The notes below the pieces were generated by a model. The model was not told where the DNA came from and did not search any database. It was given only the letters and a program-made list of their open reading frames with translations. The position numbers were made by a program, and so were the translations under genes. From Musa acuminata AAA Group (lineage: Eukaryota; Streptophyta; Magnoliopsida; Zingiberales; Musaceae), in the NCBI RefSeq assembly GCF_036884655.1, contig NC_088344.1:34712501-34776500 (forward strand): a stretch of DNA of 64,000 bases, written 5' to 3'. Every line of letters starts with the position of its first letter. Position 1 is the first letter of the stretch. Shown here piece by piece: positions 12,501-25,893 of this stretch.

Positions 12501-13255
12501 ACCGAACAAAATTGATTGGTCTCAGGTGGTAGCAACTCAAACCTGTTATATTGTATTGAAATTGATCAACCGCCAACTGTGCTACTAATATTCTAATCTT
12601 GAGTTGTTCAGGAAATATGTTTTAAATATATTCTATAACCAGAAAAATTATTTAGCAAACTTTAAGGCTGTTTTTTTTGTTAACTTGTAGAACTTGACAA
12701 TTGGGAGCCAAATGTTGTGATTTTGAAATAATGTTACAGATGCATCAACTATTCTTTGAAAATCACAGGTATTACTGTTATGCTTTATCTGAAGTCACTA
12801 CTCACAAGTATCTGAGTTGTTGGTTGTAACTTTAGAAAGAGTCCGTGGTTGTCAGGTTCATGTAAGAGCCACAGAGGAAGCGAAGGATGTCTTTGGACAA
12901 AATGTTTTATCTTCTCTATTCTCAATGGTCATGGTTGTCTTGGACTCTTGTCTATATTATCTGCAGTTTTAAGATTCCTAAGCTAGATCCTGCTTGATTT
13001 GCTGAAAGTTGCATACTCACTTATATGCAGGGCAAGAATGTGATGGAATATAGGCCAGAGCCTCCTAAGCAACCGACTTTCACCTGCCCTATCTGCATGA
13101 ACACTTTGGTTGAGGCATCATCAACCATTTGCGGCCATATTTTCTGCCAGAGCTGCATAAAGGCCTCCATTCAATTTCAGAAGAAGTGCCCCACTTGTCG
13201 AAGAAAGCTGACCATGAACAATTTCCACAAGGTGTATCTGCCAACTACCGACTGA
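6532..13255 (+). CDS. RING-type E3 ubiquitin ligase, plant STUbL/RNF4-like, 4 exons
   Basis: This looks like a nuclear RING ligase of the plant SUMO-targeted ubiquitin ligase type. Exons are 6532-6843, 7367-7445, 11339-11457 and 13031-13255, giving 244 residues with all phases consistent. The C-terminal C3HC4 RING spans about residues 189-226: CPICMNTL, then CGHIFCQSC, then CPTCRR. The N-terminal part carries basic residues and VLGVDLNTPP, and acidic/hydrophobic stretches (IDVDAIEDEVQLL, VVLDEDTDTH, TVINCEAYPDLE). These are positioned like the SUMO-interaction motifs of relatives and are inferred, not shown. The start is the ATG at 6532. Intron 2 is 3.9 kb and carries a hAT MITE. The weak point is exon 3, whose acceptor (TACTGCAG) was chosen for phase. 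A further small exon in intron 3 cannot be excluded. Confidence 0.82.
9677..10496. mobile_element. Non-autonomous hAT-type MITE in intron 2 of the RING ligase
   Basis: The 820-bp element begins CAGTGATTTAAAAAGGCGCT and ends with its near-perfect inverse, AGCGCTTTTTAAATCACTG. It is flanked by a perfect 8-bp target duplication, TTGTTTGA, at 9669-9676 and 10497-10504. An 8-bp duplication with CA...TG termini is the hAT signature. Subterminal regions are packed with GGCGCT/AGCGCC-type repeats, as is usual for hAT transposase binding. The interior is a GC-rich GCTGCYG-like stretch followed by palindromic GTATACTGTTAAC units (about 10251-10302) and AT-rich DNA. No transposase is encoded; open frames inside are low-complexity Leu/Pro/Arg. 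It does not disrupt any exon. Confidence 0.93.
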
Positions 13256-16102
13256 GGTGATTGCAGAATTGGCTTTTTTTCTTTATTATGAAGCCTCCGT
13301 GCTTTTAGTAAAATTTCATCTACCATATTGCTCACGGTGTCACTCTAGATATTCTTGGCAGTTTTTGTCCAAATCATTTTTAATTAAAATTAAAGTTAAT
13401 ATATTAAGTATGAATCACAATTTGTAGTAGCTCAGTGATTTTTAGCATTTCATGATTAAGAAACTGAACTGACAAGGTGTATTGTGACATGGTACAAGCC
13501 AACATGGTTCATCTTCTCGTGAGACTGTTATCGTAAGGCACTTTACAAGATCCATTCTCATGTCTGAGTTGAATGATATAATATTAAGACTTGGGAATCT
13601 CCATATAAGTGTGTACATATGATATATTCCCTAACATTTACTAGTCGCATTTGAATATTCCTCCCTTATCTTAACTGAATCATGTGCAAGCACCTCTGGT
13701 CATCTCTGGCAGAACATTATATGCATAATGAAATTAGATGTGAAATTAGTTGAATGTTATGATGCAATATATTTGGTCAGGAAATCTAGTAGTGCTTCAA
13801 ATTACACTACCTTTTTTAGGATTCTGGATATAGTCTAACACGGAGCCCTTCAATTCTCTCAAGACATGTTTATGGTTGTATTTCCTCATTACGTCTCATG
13901 ATTTGTCCCTGTTGCCAAGCATCCTTGAGTTTTAATCAACTTCTATTAATCCATTCTAAACTTGTTCACCCTGGTCTCATCTTTGTTCTTGTTAATCTGA
14001 TGGCTTAAGGACACCCGAGCCTTCATTAAGGATTATCCACATCACATGAAGTATGTTCAAGGGCCTGATTATTTAAAAGGAACTGCCTGAGCTCTATTGG
14101 TGCCTTCCAGGTAAGATCTGTATCTTTCTGTAATTGGATCTATTAGGTGGCACTCGTAGCGACTAACATCAACAAATGTCCGTCCCCGCAAACCAAGCTT
14201 GGTTTTATGCTCCTCGTGCCTCTTTTGTTGGATTTTAAGATGAATCACTGCCTTGAGGCTTCTGAGATTTAGTCTAATTATAGCTTTGCATATCCTTTTC
14301 TAGTCACTTCTTGAAGAATGGCTTATTACCGATCTAGCAGTTCAAGGTTCAATTGGTCTGCATCAAAGACATCTTTTTCTTTGTAATTGTTGCTGCAATA
14401 GGTTTTGACATTTTTTGCATGCCTATCTTTGATTCCAGTGGTCCATGTTTTGCCCATGTCAAATACTAGTTATCCATGTTGATGCTGGTCCTAGTTTCAC
14501 TGATGTCTCCCTCGCCATTTCCCTAATACTTGTTCTTTTGTCCTGATAGATGACAGTGGACGGAGATCATGATGTCAATACTCATAGCTGGCTACTTGCA
14601 AAACCATTAGTTGATCTTTAGTTGTGCTTTGTACAGGTCACCTTGTGGTTTGTCTGATGCTAAATCTAGTTGTCCCAAGACTCTCTGCTTTGCTTTTGGT
14701 CAGACCCACCTTGTTCCAAGCATATGCCCCTCAAGATTGGCCCACAGTAGGACCAAATTAGTACCACATTTGTCTACTTGATGCCTATACCAGTCAGTCT
14801 AAACCATTGTGCCAACCTGCTGTTCTTCCAGAAGGAAGAAGACACGGGGCTTCCTGCTACAGTTCATTACAGAAAATTTGATCTTTATTCTTGCTCCCGG
14901 TAGTAATTCTAGACTCTTGTAGCATTTCTTTCAAATGTATGATTCTTTTCTTAAGATCCACACACATTAGCCACAGTTTTATGCATCTCTTCAAGAAAAA
15001 AAATGCTACATATCAACCTATCAACCTCCATCGCAGCTACCTATCAACCTCCTACCTGCTGGTATTCTCTTGAGAGAAGGTCCCCACTTCATAATGGGGG
15101 CCAGATTGAAAAGCAAAATCTCCTCTCATTTGGTTTCTTCCGTTAATGATAAATTTATAATCTGATGTCTTAGCCATGCAATGGACATCGAGTTAGTGGT
15201 AAATCGATTTTTGTGTGGTGTATATATAGCCTGGACCCACTCATCTCCAAGACAATGAAAGGAGAATTAATACTAAGCCAAAAGCCTTTGCATTTTCTAG
15301 AAGTTTGGCTTTGCGTGAGGGTGATGTTCACGGGGAATCGCTGGAGTCAACCGTTTAGACCTTTGACTTCCTTTGCGTTGAGGTTAAAACAATGACTTTA
15401 CGTAGAGATCATAAATGATACAGAGTATAAGACGATTAAAATATCAGTAGTTTGACTTATTCTCACGTGTTTTTTATGATTATGTCCTAGGTTTTCAAAG
15501 GTGTGGAGCTCGTCTGTGTTTGCCAAGGCAGGGAACTCCTTTTTTCCGCCTCTGAACGAGGGCCGGCATCGCACTGACTCGACGTTGTCGCGTGCGGGGT
15601 CAAGGAGGAACGGTGTTCCCTGTTTCGGCCATGTCAGGTGAGCTCCTTCCGTTGGATTTCTTTTTCCCTCCTCCTGTGTGTGTGTGTGTGTGTGTGGATA
15701 TAGTTACGAAGTTACGCAGATATCATACTTTGAGACGGCTCTAAGGGCCCCACGGTGGCGTTGCCTCTCCCGTAGGGTATCGAGCTATCAAGACTGTTTG
15801 TCTACAGTTCTTCCAGGTTGGACGTCTACGTACTCCATGGGACTATACGCGACCTATTAAAACAACATACAAATGGAGGGAGAATAGGGGGAGGTGAGGA
15901 GTGAGGAGAGGGGAAGTGGGGGAGGAGGGGGGTTCTCCTCCACGCCTCCGCTTTTGACTTACGGGGAATATAAATCCGCGCAGATTCCTTCCCACGGAAA
16001 AAGAGAGCGGAAACCGAAAGCTCTTTGCACTACGCCCGCTCGATCCTTCTTCCTATCCCCTCCTTCGCTGACTCCACTATTCATCTCCGTCTGTCCTCAC
16101 AA
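13256..16102. other. Intergenic region without recognisable gene
   Basis: Nearly 3 kb separates the RING gene from the DUF707 leader. No open frame shows a family motif. A TG microsatellite lies at about 15674-15697. From about 15540 the base composition becomes more GC-rich, consistent with the promoter and start of the DUF707 transcript. Confidence 0.5.
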
Positions 16103-16262
16103 GAAAGACGAGGTTTTTGAGCCCCCTGCTTGGACCAAGTTCGCGAGGTAGAGTCCTTCATAAAGACTCGACTTTTGAGCGTCTTACTTTGACTAAGTTT
16201 GCAAGGCAGAATCCTTCAGAAAGACTCGATTTTTGTGGCGTCCCACGTCGACTAAGTGTCGC
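16103..16262. repeat. 58-bp tandem repeat (about 2.7 copies) in the DUF707 5' leader region
   Basis: The motif AAAGAC[G/T]CGA..TTTTGAG...GACTAAGT..GCGAGG...TCCTTCA starts at 16104, 16162 and 16220, a constant 58-bp step, with moderate divergence between copies. It lies about 230-390 bp upstream of the DUF707 start codon, in what is probably transcribed leader or core promoter. Confidence 0.85.
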
Positions 16263-16491
16263 CAAAGCCTCTTCTGCTGGGAGGTCCTCTCTGCTGCGCT
16301 TGTTACGTTGGGTTCTGCCAGTGAAGCTCTTGCTCTGTCATGGTGAGCGACTCTTTCTTTTACCTGTTTCCTTGTCTCTGGTGGGATTGTGGCTTCCCTT
16401 TTGCTGAGTCTTGTTTGTTTTGCAGACTTGAAACTGCAGAATTTGAAGCCTTTCGTATTCGTGCATTTGTAATCCACGTGACCGTGTGGAA

Positions 16492-19400
16492 GATGAAGTC
16501 ATTCAGCTCTGTACGTTGTTTGAGTGCTTCTTTAATTGCAAAGAGCACATTTAACTTTCGTCTACATTAATTTTGTTATTCTGTTTCTTATGAACTGTAT
16601 TTTCTCAACAAAAAAAAATATTGATGTTTCTCAAATATTTCCTCTTAACTTTAAGCGAGTAAAGGACTACTAAGTTCCTAGTAGCGTTAACTGTCTCTTA
16701 TTTTTCAAATATTTTGGTGCTGTTAAATCATATTTGGGGAGACATCAAAATTATGCCATATATGCTGAAGGAATATATTAGGAATTGAACTAACAATGCT
16801 GAGTGCCCATATCTGGTCCTGTTTCCTGCTCAATTCTTCAGGCATCAAATCTTCCAGCTATATCATGACCTCACTGAGAAATACTTCATGTTGATTATTC
16901 TTTGGTCGTCAATATATAGTGAATTCTAACAGCATGTTACTTTTGCTACATGTTTATTGTGTATAAAAGATTGTCAAGTTATTATATATTTTTTTTAGTT
17001 GCACAAGGGTCATTTTTTTCCTTTACAAAAATCCTTGCAGGGCTCTCTTCAAACAGATCCCTCAAATAGGAAATTATGCTCTTGTAGCATCTTCCATGCA
17101 GCTGCTTTCCTGTGTATGGTGTTCGTTTTCGGGACTTCCTTTGTTGCATTTGACTATAAAGAGGTATAGTTTATTTTTCTGACTTCGTTTTTTTGTTTAT
17201 TTATTATAGTATCAACTTTTTGGTGATGCAAACTTTAGCTGACCCCCGATGGATGATTCTAGGAAGCTCATTCTTTTTCCCGACAGAAAATTTTCTTATT
17301 AATCTATTTTGATTTGTTAGTGAATGAACATAACTTCTCCTTTGAACCTTGTTCTCCAAGACAGATATAATCGATTTTTTGAATATCTGTTGTTTCTCCT
17401 CTTGTGTATGTCAACCTCTTGAGTTCTTCTATGTAGCACTTATGCTGTTTTATCTCTAGAAACTTCTTTTTAGCTACAAGTCACTCATTTGCTGGTTGGT
17501 AAATGTAACATATCCTACCTATATAAAGTGTAATCAGCATTTTTTTTCCTTCATGGAAATAGTATTTTCTGTTACTTTTCAGAAGATGTCAGCTGAGATC
17601 CCCACTGACGCTGTAGAGATCACTCGAGGCAATTTGCAAACTGACCTATCAAAATTACAGACCCCTCGAGCAAATTCATGGTCCCATGAGTCCACTCAGT
17701 CCAAGTCATGCGAGGTAATTCTTTGTGAAGCTGGCTTTAATATCTGATGTATAACATCTTCTACATGAATATTCACCATTTTGTCATTTGCACTCTTCTT
17801 TTTCATTACGATTGTTTTTAAATATTATTTTCTTATGATTCAGTTTGTATTATTTTTAGAGTCCTTGCATATCTTCGGGAAGTGAACCATTACCTAAAGG
17901 AATTGTTATGAGGAAGTCAGACCTGGAAATGGTGCCTCTATGGGGTCCTCCAAAAGCAAAGGTGTGCTATGATTGCCTTACTTTCTTTAGGTGTTGAGTA
18001 CATAAGCTTATTCGAGGTATTAACCAAAGATTTCATTTTTTACCGACATGTTGCATGGTAATGTGCTGACATGGTCTGTCGTCCTGCATCATTTGATATA
18101 GGTTTGTGTCAACTGGCACAAGTACAATAGCTGGAAAAAAGAGTTCATATACTCCCTTGGCATGGTATAGATTTCCACGCTTGCTGCTACGACAGTGCCA
18201 CGATCAGGTTCATGTGCAACCTTGGTCTCGGTATGTTGTTGTTAGTCATCATCTTGGAATTTTGGAATCACACTTTGTTTGCAATTACACAGAAATCTGG
18301 ATCACAACCAGATGTCCTCGGATTCATAGACGCCTATACAGAAATCTGGGTTGCAACCAGAAGTCTGTAGTGTCATAGACTTATAGGTTACGTAAAGCAC
18401 CGGGTTTAGACTTAATAGTTTCTAGTTGGTGGAGTTGTGAAGACTAGTGAAATAAATGTGTTATGTGTGTGATGTAAAGTTTGTATGGATATACTTGCTT
18501 ATATACAAAAGGACCATTTCTTACAAGTTAGTCTACTATGGGCTTGTAGAAACAATCAAATTTCACATACAAAAGGTGAGGAGTTGGGAAGACCAATGAA
18601 GCAATTTTCATATGTGCATGATGTAAAATTTGTACAGAGATGATAGTTTAAAATTTAAATGCCCTTCCCATAGATTTCTCATTCAGTATGTGCTGACTCC
18701 ATTCTAGATTAATCTTATAATGTATCATTGAAATTATAGTCAGTTAATAGAAATCTTATAATGTTAAGAACAGGAAAGTGTCAGTTCACAGAAAAGTTTA
18801 TTGGCGATTCCGGTTGGAATAAAGCAAAAGGAAATCGTGAATAAGATTGTAACGAAGGTAAAAACATCATTACCTCATGTCTTTTTGTTAATATTCCTTA
18901 CAAAAGTTTCTAGTTTTAGCTAAATGTTTCTGTTGTGTTCTAGTTTGCTTCCCATGACTTCACTGTGATGCTTTTTCACTATGATGGTGTTGTTGATGAA
19001 TGGAAAGATTTACAATGGAGTGAGGGCGCTCTACATATTTCTGCAATCAATCAAACAAAATGGTAATTTAGTTTATCAACAAAGGTTTCTTGAAGTTATG
19101 GTGGAGATTACATTAGTCCACAATGTAGCCCATTCTAAAAACAGTATTGATTTGCAGGTGGTTTGCAAAGCGCTTCTTACATCCAGACATAGTTGCACCA
19201 TACAGGTATATCTTCCTATGGGATGAGGACCTTGAAGTGCAAAATTTTCATCCTGAAAGGTAGGTCGTGTTGTTTTTTCTTTATCATTTATCTGTTTATG
19301 CAACTTGAAAGGTAGAATGTATTCTGCTGATGTTAGTTATCAAGACTGCTAATAATCTAAACAATGGGTACCCTGAGGGTTTCCTGGATTGCGTCCTGGT

Positions 19401-21317
19401 CGTGTAAGACAATCCTCACTACCGGCTTTTGATGATTTCTTTTGAATAGTTATACATGCTGCCCATGAAACTTTTCACTTGTTTGTTGTTCTTTAAGTGA
19501 ACAAAATTTTAATTGGAGTGTCATGCATTACTTGTTAGGTTGAGCTTCTTGTTGTTGATCGAGATGTTAAAACTTCATAAATTAGTATTCTATGACTTGG
19601 ATCGATTTAAACATCTTTTTACTTCAGTCTTGTTTTATTAGCACATTTAACTTCTGCAGATACTTGAGCATTGTTGAGAGGGAAGGCTTAGAGATATCAC
19701 AACCTGCACTTGACCCTGCGAAATCTCAGATTCACCATCAAATTACTGCACGATTAAGGAAAGGGCACGTTCACAGGTGCTGCCTTGTCTCGTTTCTCCA
19801 GTAGAAATATTTGATTGTTCATTCCATTGCACATGGAGCCTATTCCTGTTCCTCCTATTGATCTAGTTCTCATAGTATAGACGGAAATTATAGTAGTTTG
19901 TTCAATTAACAGAAGGATGTACAAGTTCAATGGTGGTGGAAAATGTTCCAAGAAAAGTAGTAGCCCTCCATGTACTGGGTGAGTTTCTTTTTTCCCAGCA
20001 TAAATATTTGTTGTACTTGGATATCTGATATGATTTATAATATCAATATATCTTTAGTTCAAAACGAGGTTGGGTTATCTGTCATTTTTTGGTGATTGTT
20101 TTGATTTTTCCTTCCGATGGTGAAGAAATTTTTGTTCTCATGGATGTTCATTTGATAGTTAAGAAATTGTTGTTCCCATGGATGTTCATTCACCACCTTT
20201 GACGCCAAAAGATTTTCTTATTGCAGGTGGGTAGAAATGATGGCTCCTGTTTTCTCAAGAGCTGCCTGGCGTTGTGCATGGCATATGATTCAAGTATGAT
20301 TCTTTACACAAATTATGTTGCTTGTTCTTAATATACATCTATCACGATATTGTTTTCCGACTGTAAGATGTCGAATTTTATCCCTTTTATATATACTTGT
20401 ATCCAAAATGCCAATACATATAACTAAGTGAACCTATTTGCGGTTTTCACTCTCCAGCAATGTCAAGACCTATGCTGTTGTCTTTACACTAGAAATATGT
20501 CAAACTAATTTTTTTCTTTGTTTGTAGAATGACTTGATTTATGCATGGGGTCTCGATATGAATCTTGGTTACTGTGCTCAGGTAAGATTCACATGAACAC
20601 CAATCATGATGTGTTGGAATTTTTTGTCGGTAAGAAAACTGAAACGAACTCTTGACAGGGTGACCGCACCAAAAAAGTTGGGGTGGTGGACAGTGAATAC
20701 ATAGTTCATACGGGGCTGCCTACACTTGGTGGGTCTGATGAGAAAATGGTAAGTTATTGAAATATTGAAACAAATTAGATCTTGGAGTGTACCCGTCGTC
20801 GCTTTATTGAAGTACGATGTTACCACATTTTTTAACAAAGAAAAGAATCATAGAAACAAAGTATTGGTATTGGAACATTCAAGAACCTATTTTTTGTGTC
20901 AAATGCTTTAGGGTTTGTTATGCCTTTGTCAAAATTATCGTTTCCTCCACCAATCTGACTTGTCGGTTCATACTTGCAGGGATCTTCCGATTTGCATGCT
21001 GCTAATCACAGATTTGCAGTAAGCACGATAAAATTGTTTTCACATTATTGATTTCCATGTCGTCGGCAGCTTGTGGCAATTGCATGGTCCAGCCCAAACT
21101 GGCCATGTTCTTTGTGCAAGATCCAAGTTGCACACTCTTAAATCTTCAAGCACACACTTCTATCATTCATTTCTGCTCTCTTCATTTTCTATCGGATCGA
21201 ACTCGTTGTGTGCAGGTGAGACGGCGGTCTTATGTGGAACTCGAGATCTTTCGGAACAGATGGCAGAAGGCCATGGCAGAAGATAAATGCTGGACCAATT
21301 CATACCCTGAACACTGA
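16492..21317 (+). CDS. DUF707 family protein (plant single-pass membrane, glycosyltransferase-like), 13 exons
   Basis: I traced 13 exons: 16492-16509, 17041-17163, 17583-17714, 17860-17961, 18792-18857, 18944-19062, 19158-19259, 19660-19776, 19913-19978, 20227-20293, 20528-20581, 20659-20748, 20980-21018, with a final coding exon at 21216-21317 (14 in total if the 18-nt first exon is counted). They give 398 residues in one frame, the usual length for DUF707. An N-terminal hydrophobic segment (about residues 20-42) makes it a probable type II membrane protein. Family-typical segments are LPKGIVMRKSDLEMVPLWG, LLAIPVGIKQK, VMLFHYDG, TKWWFAKRFLHPD, the acidic YIFLWDEDLEV, GLEISQPALDP, PPCTGWVEMMAPVFSRAAW, NDLIYAWGLDMNLGYCAQGD and VGVVDSEYIVHTGLPTLGG. 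Biochemical activity of the family is not established to my knowledge; a Golgi location is inference. The stop lies inside a tandem duplication described separately. Confidence 0.92.
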
Positions 21318-21436
21318 CAAATTCGAAGAGAGATAGTAGTAGTAACTTATCGTCCATGGCAGAAGATAAATGCTGGACCAATTCATACCTTGAACCCTGA
21401 CAAATTCGAAGAGAGATACTAGTAGTAACTTATCGT
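21271..21436. repeat. 83-bp tandem duplication spanning the DUF707 stop codon
   Basis: The sequence from CCATGGCAGAAGATAAATGC (21271) through the stop codon to the early 3' UTR is repeated immediately from 21354, an offset of 83 bp with only a few substitutions. The first copy supplies the last coding residues and the stop; the second lies wholly in the 3' UTR. Because 83 is not a multiple of three and the first copy retains its stop, the protein end is unaffected. Confidence 0.93.
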
Positions 21437-22077
21437 TGATGAGAAGATCCATGTACAATTGCTAGTAAAGCTCAAAGCTTGTTTCAAGTGTATAGTGCAA
21501 ATCATGTATAAACTCTTGGATTATATTTTTCTTGGCATAATAATTAATGATATCGATAGTGGTGCAGTATATCTGGCATTTTGTTCTTTAGATCCTCCGG
21601 CAGAGGTATCTTTTCCAGTAACTACATCAAATTATGATAGGAAGCAGCATCACATTGCATCAAACTGAGGCAGAGAGAACGAATTAGACAGAAATCAGCA
21701 GTGTTCCATCCAGTGCACATTAGATACAAAACCTTGGGAATCTGAAGAGCAACACGAACCCACTAGAAAAGAATTAAAAGGAAAACACGAAATACACCTC
21801 ACATTTTGCAAACAGCAGTATTTTCCACGATCAACCCAAATTTTACTTGAAACATTGCACCATTTATTTGTAAAATGTTGTCCATGACAGCTTTCGAGTA
21901 TCTACAACATCCCCTTTCCAATTAACCTCCTACCCAATGAAACAATGAGAAGCAAAGCATGGATTTGACACTGAAACTCCTTACAGAACTGTTTGATCAG
22001 CAAATGGAGACGCAAAACAGGCCATGGTTCACTTCGGACGGTGGACCGCTACCAAACCAAAGATTGCTTCTTGGTAC
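21437..22077. other. Convergent 3' region between DUF707 (+) and desaturase (-)
   Basis: This gap should contain both 3' UTRs. No coding exon or repeat stands out. Confidence 0.5.
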
Positions 22078-25000
22078 TTAGAGTAGCACTTCCCTGCCAT
22101 AAATCCAACTGAAAGGAATAGCTGGAGCTTGTTTAGCTCTGGCTTGTGCTCTTTCCTCCAGTCTCCTTATCCTTGGAGCCAAAGTACAGACAAAATCCTG
22201 GGCCTTGTTCCCTTCACCAGAGAGTCCCGTTAGGTCCCCTATCTTCCACCTGGTGACGAGGAACTCAAGTATATCGGCATAGTCCTTGGCAGTGTAGATG
22301 CCCAGCCGCTGAGCAACTGCTGAGAAATTGCCAAAGAGGTTATCATCTCGTCCATCGTACATTAAATGGGCAGGCATTGAGATCTTCTTCTTCATCATGT
22401 CTGAAAATGCAAGCACTGTGCCATTTGGATCTATCTCAAACAGCTTCTCCACTATTTTAGTGTACGCGGTCTCATGGCGCTTTTCGTCAGAGGCAATTAT
22501 TCCACATATCTGAGCTAATTTTAGATCCCCATGTTCCTTGGCGAGCCTAGCGGTATTTCCATGGGATACGAAGGTTGCTCGCTCTTGAAATGAAGTGTAT
22601 ATAAAACCAAGGTAGGGGTTATTCTCTGTCCGTGGATCCTAGAAGATATGTGCATAGAAAAAGAAGATAATTAGAAGGTGAAACCCAAGGTAATGCTACT
22701 GTCGATTGTAGTCACTACACAGGAACATATATTTCACAAACAACTCAACCACCAAACAAACAAGAATAAGCAAAATATGAGCACTACTCATATGCTCAGT
22801 AATTTACATGCATATTTCATACAAAAAAAGCAGGTAAACATTATGGCGAAAAGGGAGCCAAAGGATATTTTCATAGATGAAAGCCTTCATATGAATCAAA
22901 TCATTTTACAATAATCAAGAAAAGTGGTCAGAAATATATGCATGTTAGACAACATTGAAATGCCACATCAAATACAAAATTTTTAGTTAGTAGCAGGAGA
23001 AAAGGCTGTTCAGGCAAGCAATGGACCAAACAAAAACTTCTAAACTTTTAATGCTCAAATAGAGAGATAAACTCAAATTAAGAGGTAAAATAATGCATCA
23101 AGCAAATATTACCATTCCAGAACCAATTAAATACTGAATTGTTTTCTCAATTTGCTTCATGTCCACTCTTCCTGAAAGATATAGGTACTTGTTGAGAAGG
23201 TCACCATGTCTATTCTCTTCAGCAGTCCAAGCCCTAGTCCAAATAGCCCAAGAAGTCGGGCTTGCACCTGTCTCATCTCGGACACCATCAAGAGTGTTCA
23301 GCATTGTCTGATATGTAGGAAGGGCTTCCTCAGTAATCATGTCTCCAACCAAGCAAACAAAATAATCATCAGGGATCTCCTTTGAACGTTCCCTCAGTTC
23401 CTTGACTTCTTCATAAAATCCCTCCGACGAAGGATCTGGCAGAAAATCTTGTGGCTGCCAACATTTTTCAACAGGCTTCAGATGCACCAGGATATTATTT
23501 TCTGCCCAATCTTCTAATGACTTGAAAATCTCAATCTTTTGAGGCGGCAGCGAGTGCGTGACTTGACTATGTACATCTTGCTGAGAAAAGGGTTTTTTTG
23601 GAGTCTCAACCCTGGTATGATGATAACATGGATATCAGAAAATATAGAAAACTTGTGAGATATCAATGATCATAAAATACTGGTATATGTTGCTGAAAAT
23701 GTGACATGTAAATGGTGCATTTTGTTCATATGTGTGAATTCAACATGTTAGCCAAGAAAAGAGAACTTATTACTAAATTAAGTCACATAGAAGATGCTGA
23801 TTAAACAAGCAAATATCGCTTACTAAGAAAATGGCATTAATTAATAGATAGATATCATGATAACATGAGATGGGAAATGATAAAGTAAGCAACGGGAAAT
23901 ACAAAAAATAGTTGAAGAAAACAATGACAGCCATAGGAAATAGTTATCATGCTACAGAACTTGAATAGAAAATAAAAATTAAGATCATGTTCCAAAACTC
24001 AACACCAACGTGTGAAAGTACTTGCACCAAAGTTCAAACATGAACTAGTACACCAAAAAATCATTTAACATGGCTTTGAATCTACAATTTTGCCTGTTCA
24101 ACAGATCTGACCATCTCCATAGAAGGTAACCTCTTGACTTACCAGTCAACTTCTTTTTGTTAATGCCATCAACAAAGCAGTTTGGAAATGTTTCTCATTG
24201 AGAACGAAAAGAGAAAAGTCACTTATAGGAGAGCATTTATTTCAAAATGGGTCCAATGGAAAGAGTCACATCTCAATTGGACACCGATACATATGTCACT
24301 CCAAGTTGCCCATCATTATCCATAGACAACATTGTTAAACTCTATAATGAAAATTATAATAGGCACAATAGGAAAAAGAACTTCTTTGGAATATTAGAGA
24401 AGGCATGTTGTCAAGTGCGAGGATCCAACATGCATAGACTAAAAATGATAAGGAAGCAGCCTGTAATAGCAGATATTTTTAAGTTGGCCTCAGTATTGTA
24501 ATTGCCAAAGTTGGAAATGCCATTAGAATCACACGTCTGATTACAACAGAATATTGGCTTTTGGTGATAAAAGAATCATGATGCATATGGATCCTTTTGC
24601 AGTTTTATTGATCCACCATCAAGAATTATGGTTAAATGAGATTGGAGTTATATAGATCACCATCAATCTTCATACAATAAGCATCTTTAAATAAGTCCAC
24701 CATAGCAAGTCAACAATGATAACAACAATCTGCAACATATACAACCGCTAAGTCTAACATACTTTAGTAATCTTCAAAGTATTTCGCACACTATTTTTAA
24801 GGTCTACATGTAGGAGACATGGGATCAGGCCCTTTTCCCCCAGATAGACCTAGAAGTATGAGATGGAATTTGTCAATGATGCTACCGGTTCCAGTTTACA
24901 AAAGTCAAGCTTTAAGCATGCCACTCGTTGCACAATGCAAGAAGAAAGACTAGAAACGACATTTGACATCATAAACAAGTATCATGTCAAAAAAGAACAG

Positions 25001-25893
25001 ATAGATGCCCTTTCCTTCAGATTAGTCATCCAGGAGTCTCATTAAGGAACATTGCCCTTTCCCATAGATTAGTAATACTAAAGTCGCATTGCCAGCCACA
25101 ACCGTTCTAACAATTTCAAAATTGAGTGAAACAAGTAAATAAAAGAAAATTCTTTTTGCAGCAATCTGCACATTCTGAACCATAAGTCTCCAAGTTTTTC
25201 ACCAAAATTGTACGTAATCGACATCGTTACGTGCTAAAAGTATTCTCCAGCTTAGAGTGTGCAACGGATGTCCCGAGACCAACTTGAAATGAAATATCAT
25301 AACAGAACTTCACAACATATCCAAGAAAGAAACAAAAACCTACAAAACCCACAAAGCCTCCTCAATCAACAAGACATGCAAGCATTGTGATACTCCAAGA
25401 AACAACCAATTTCACCCACATTTGACTTAAATGGCAAATAAGCTCAAGCTAGATTAGGCACAAACAAGATATCCAAATTCCAATCGAAACAAAAACAATT
25501 AAAAGCATATCACCATCCAAACCCAGCAGAGTCGTTGCAAATGGAACACTTGCAACCTTGTTTGTAAGTAAGAAGATATGGCAGACAACTTTCTTGAAAG
25601 AAAGAAGAGAAATTCCGATCAGAAAGAACGATCTATAGAAGTAGAGGCTCGCAGAAATCTTGAATAGATCGACGGGACAGATCAAGATGAAGTCTTTAAC
25701 GAGCATCGAGACCAACCAACCAAGTGCAAGGAGAAACCCTAACGGGGGGGAGTGGAGGGGCTCACTTGTTGGAGACGGCAGAGGAGCCAACGGTGGAGGC
25801 CATGGAGACTCGGGGAGATCTGGCATTCCGCCTCTTGCTTGGGCAAGAGAAGCAGGGGAGCGCCTGTGGTCGGAAGGCCATTCGAGAAGCCAT
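22078..25893 (-). CDS. Stearoyl-[acyl-carrier-protein] 9-desaturase, plastidial, 3 exons
   Basis: The enzyme introduces the delta-9 double bond into stearoyl-ACP in the plastid stroma, using ferredoxin and O2, to make oleoyl-ACP. Exons are 25893-25766, 23611-23113 and 22638-22078, separated by introns of 2.15 kb and 0.47 kb. The frame closes to 395 residues, normal for the family. The first ~35-40 residues (starting [17 protein letters not shown]) are a Ser/Arg-rich transit peptide. Di-iron ligands are visible in EENRHG (about residues 174-179) and DEKRHE (about 260-265), with the upstream [12 protein letters not shown] segment also present. The C-terminus [12 protein letters not shown] fits the family. 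The donor of intron 1 is AACAA|GTGAG. The start is the ATG at 25893 rather than an in-frame upstream ATG whose added residues are only arginine-rich leader. Nothing suggests inactivation. Confidence 0.97.

Noticed and set aside
12316..12588. 90-codon frame in the third intron of the RING gene, including DFDDFFDNKAQKPNKIDWSQ
   Set aside because: It resembles an extra exon ending at a CAG|GTGG donor, but the frame closes without it and no acceptor with matching phase was convincing.
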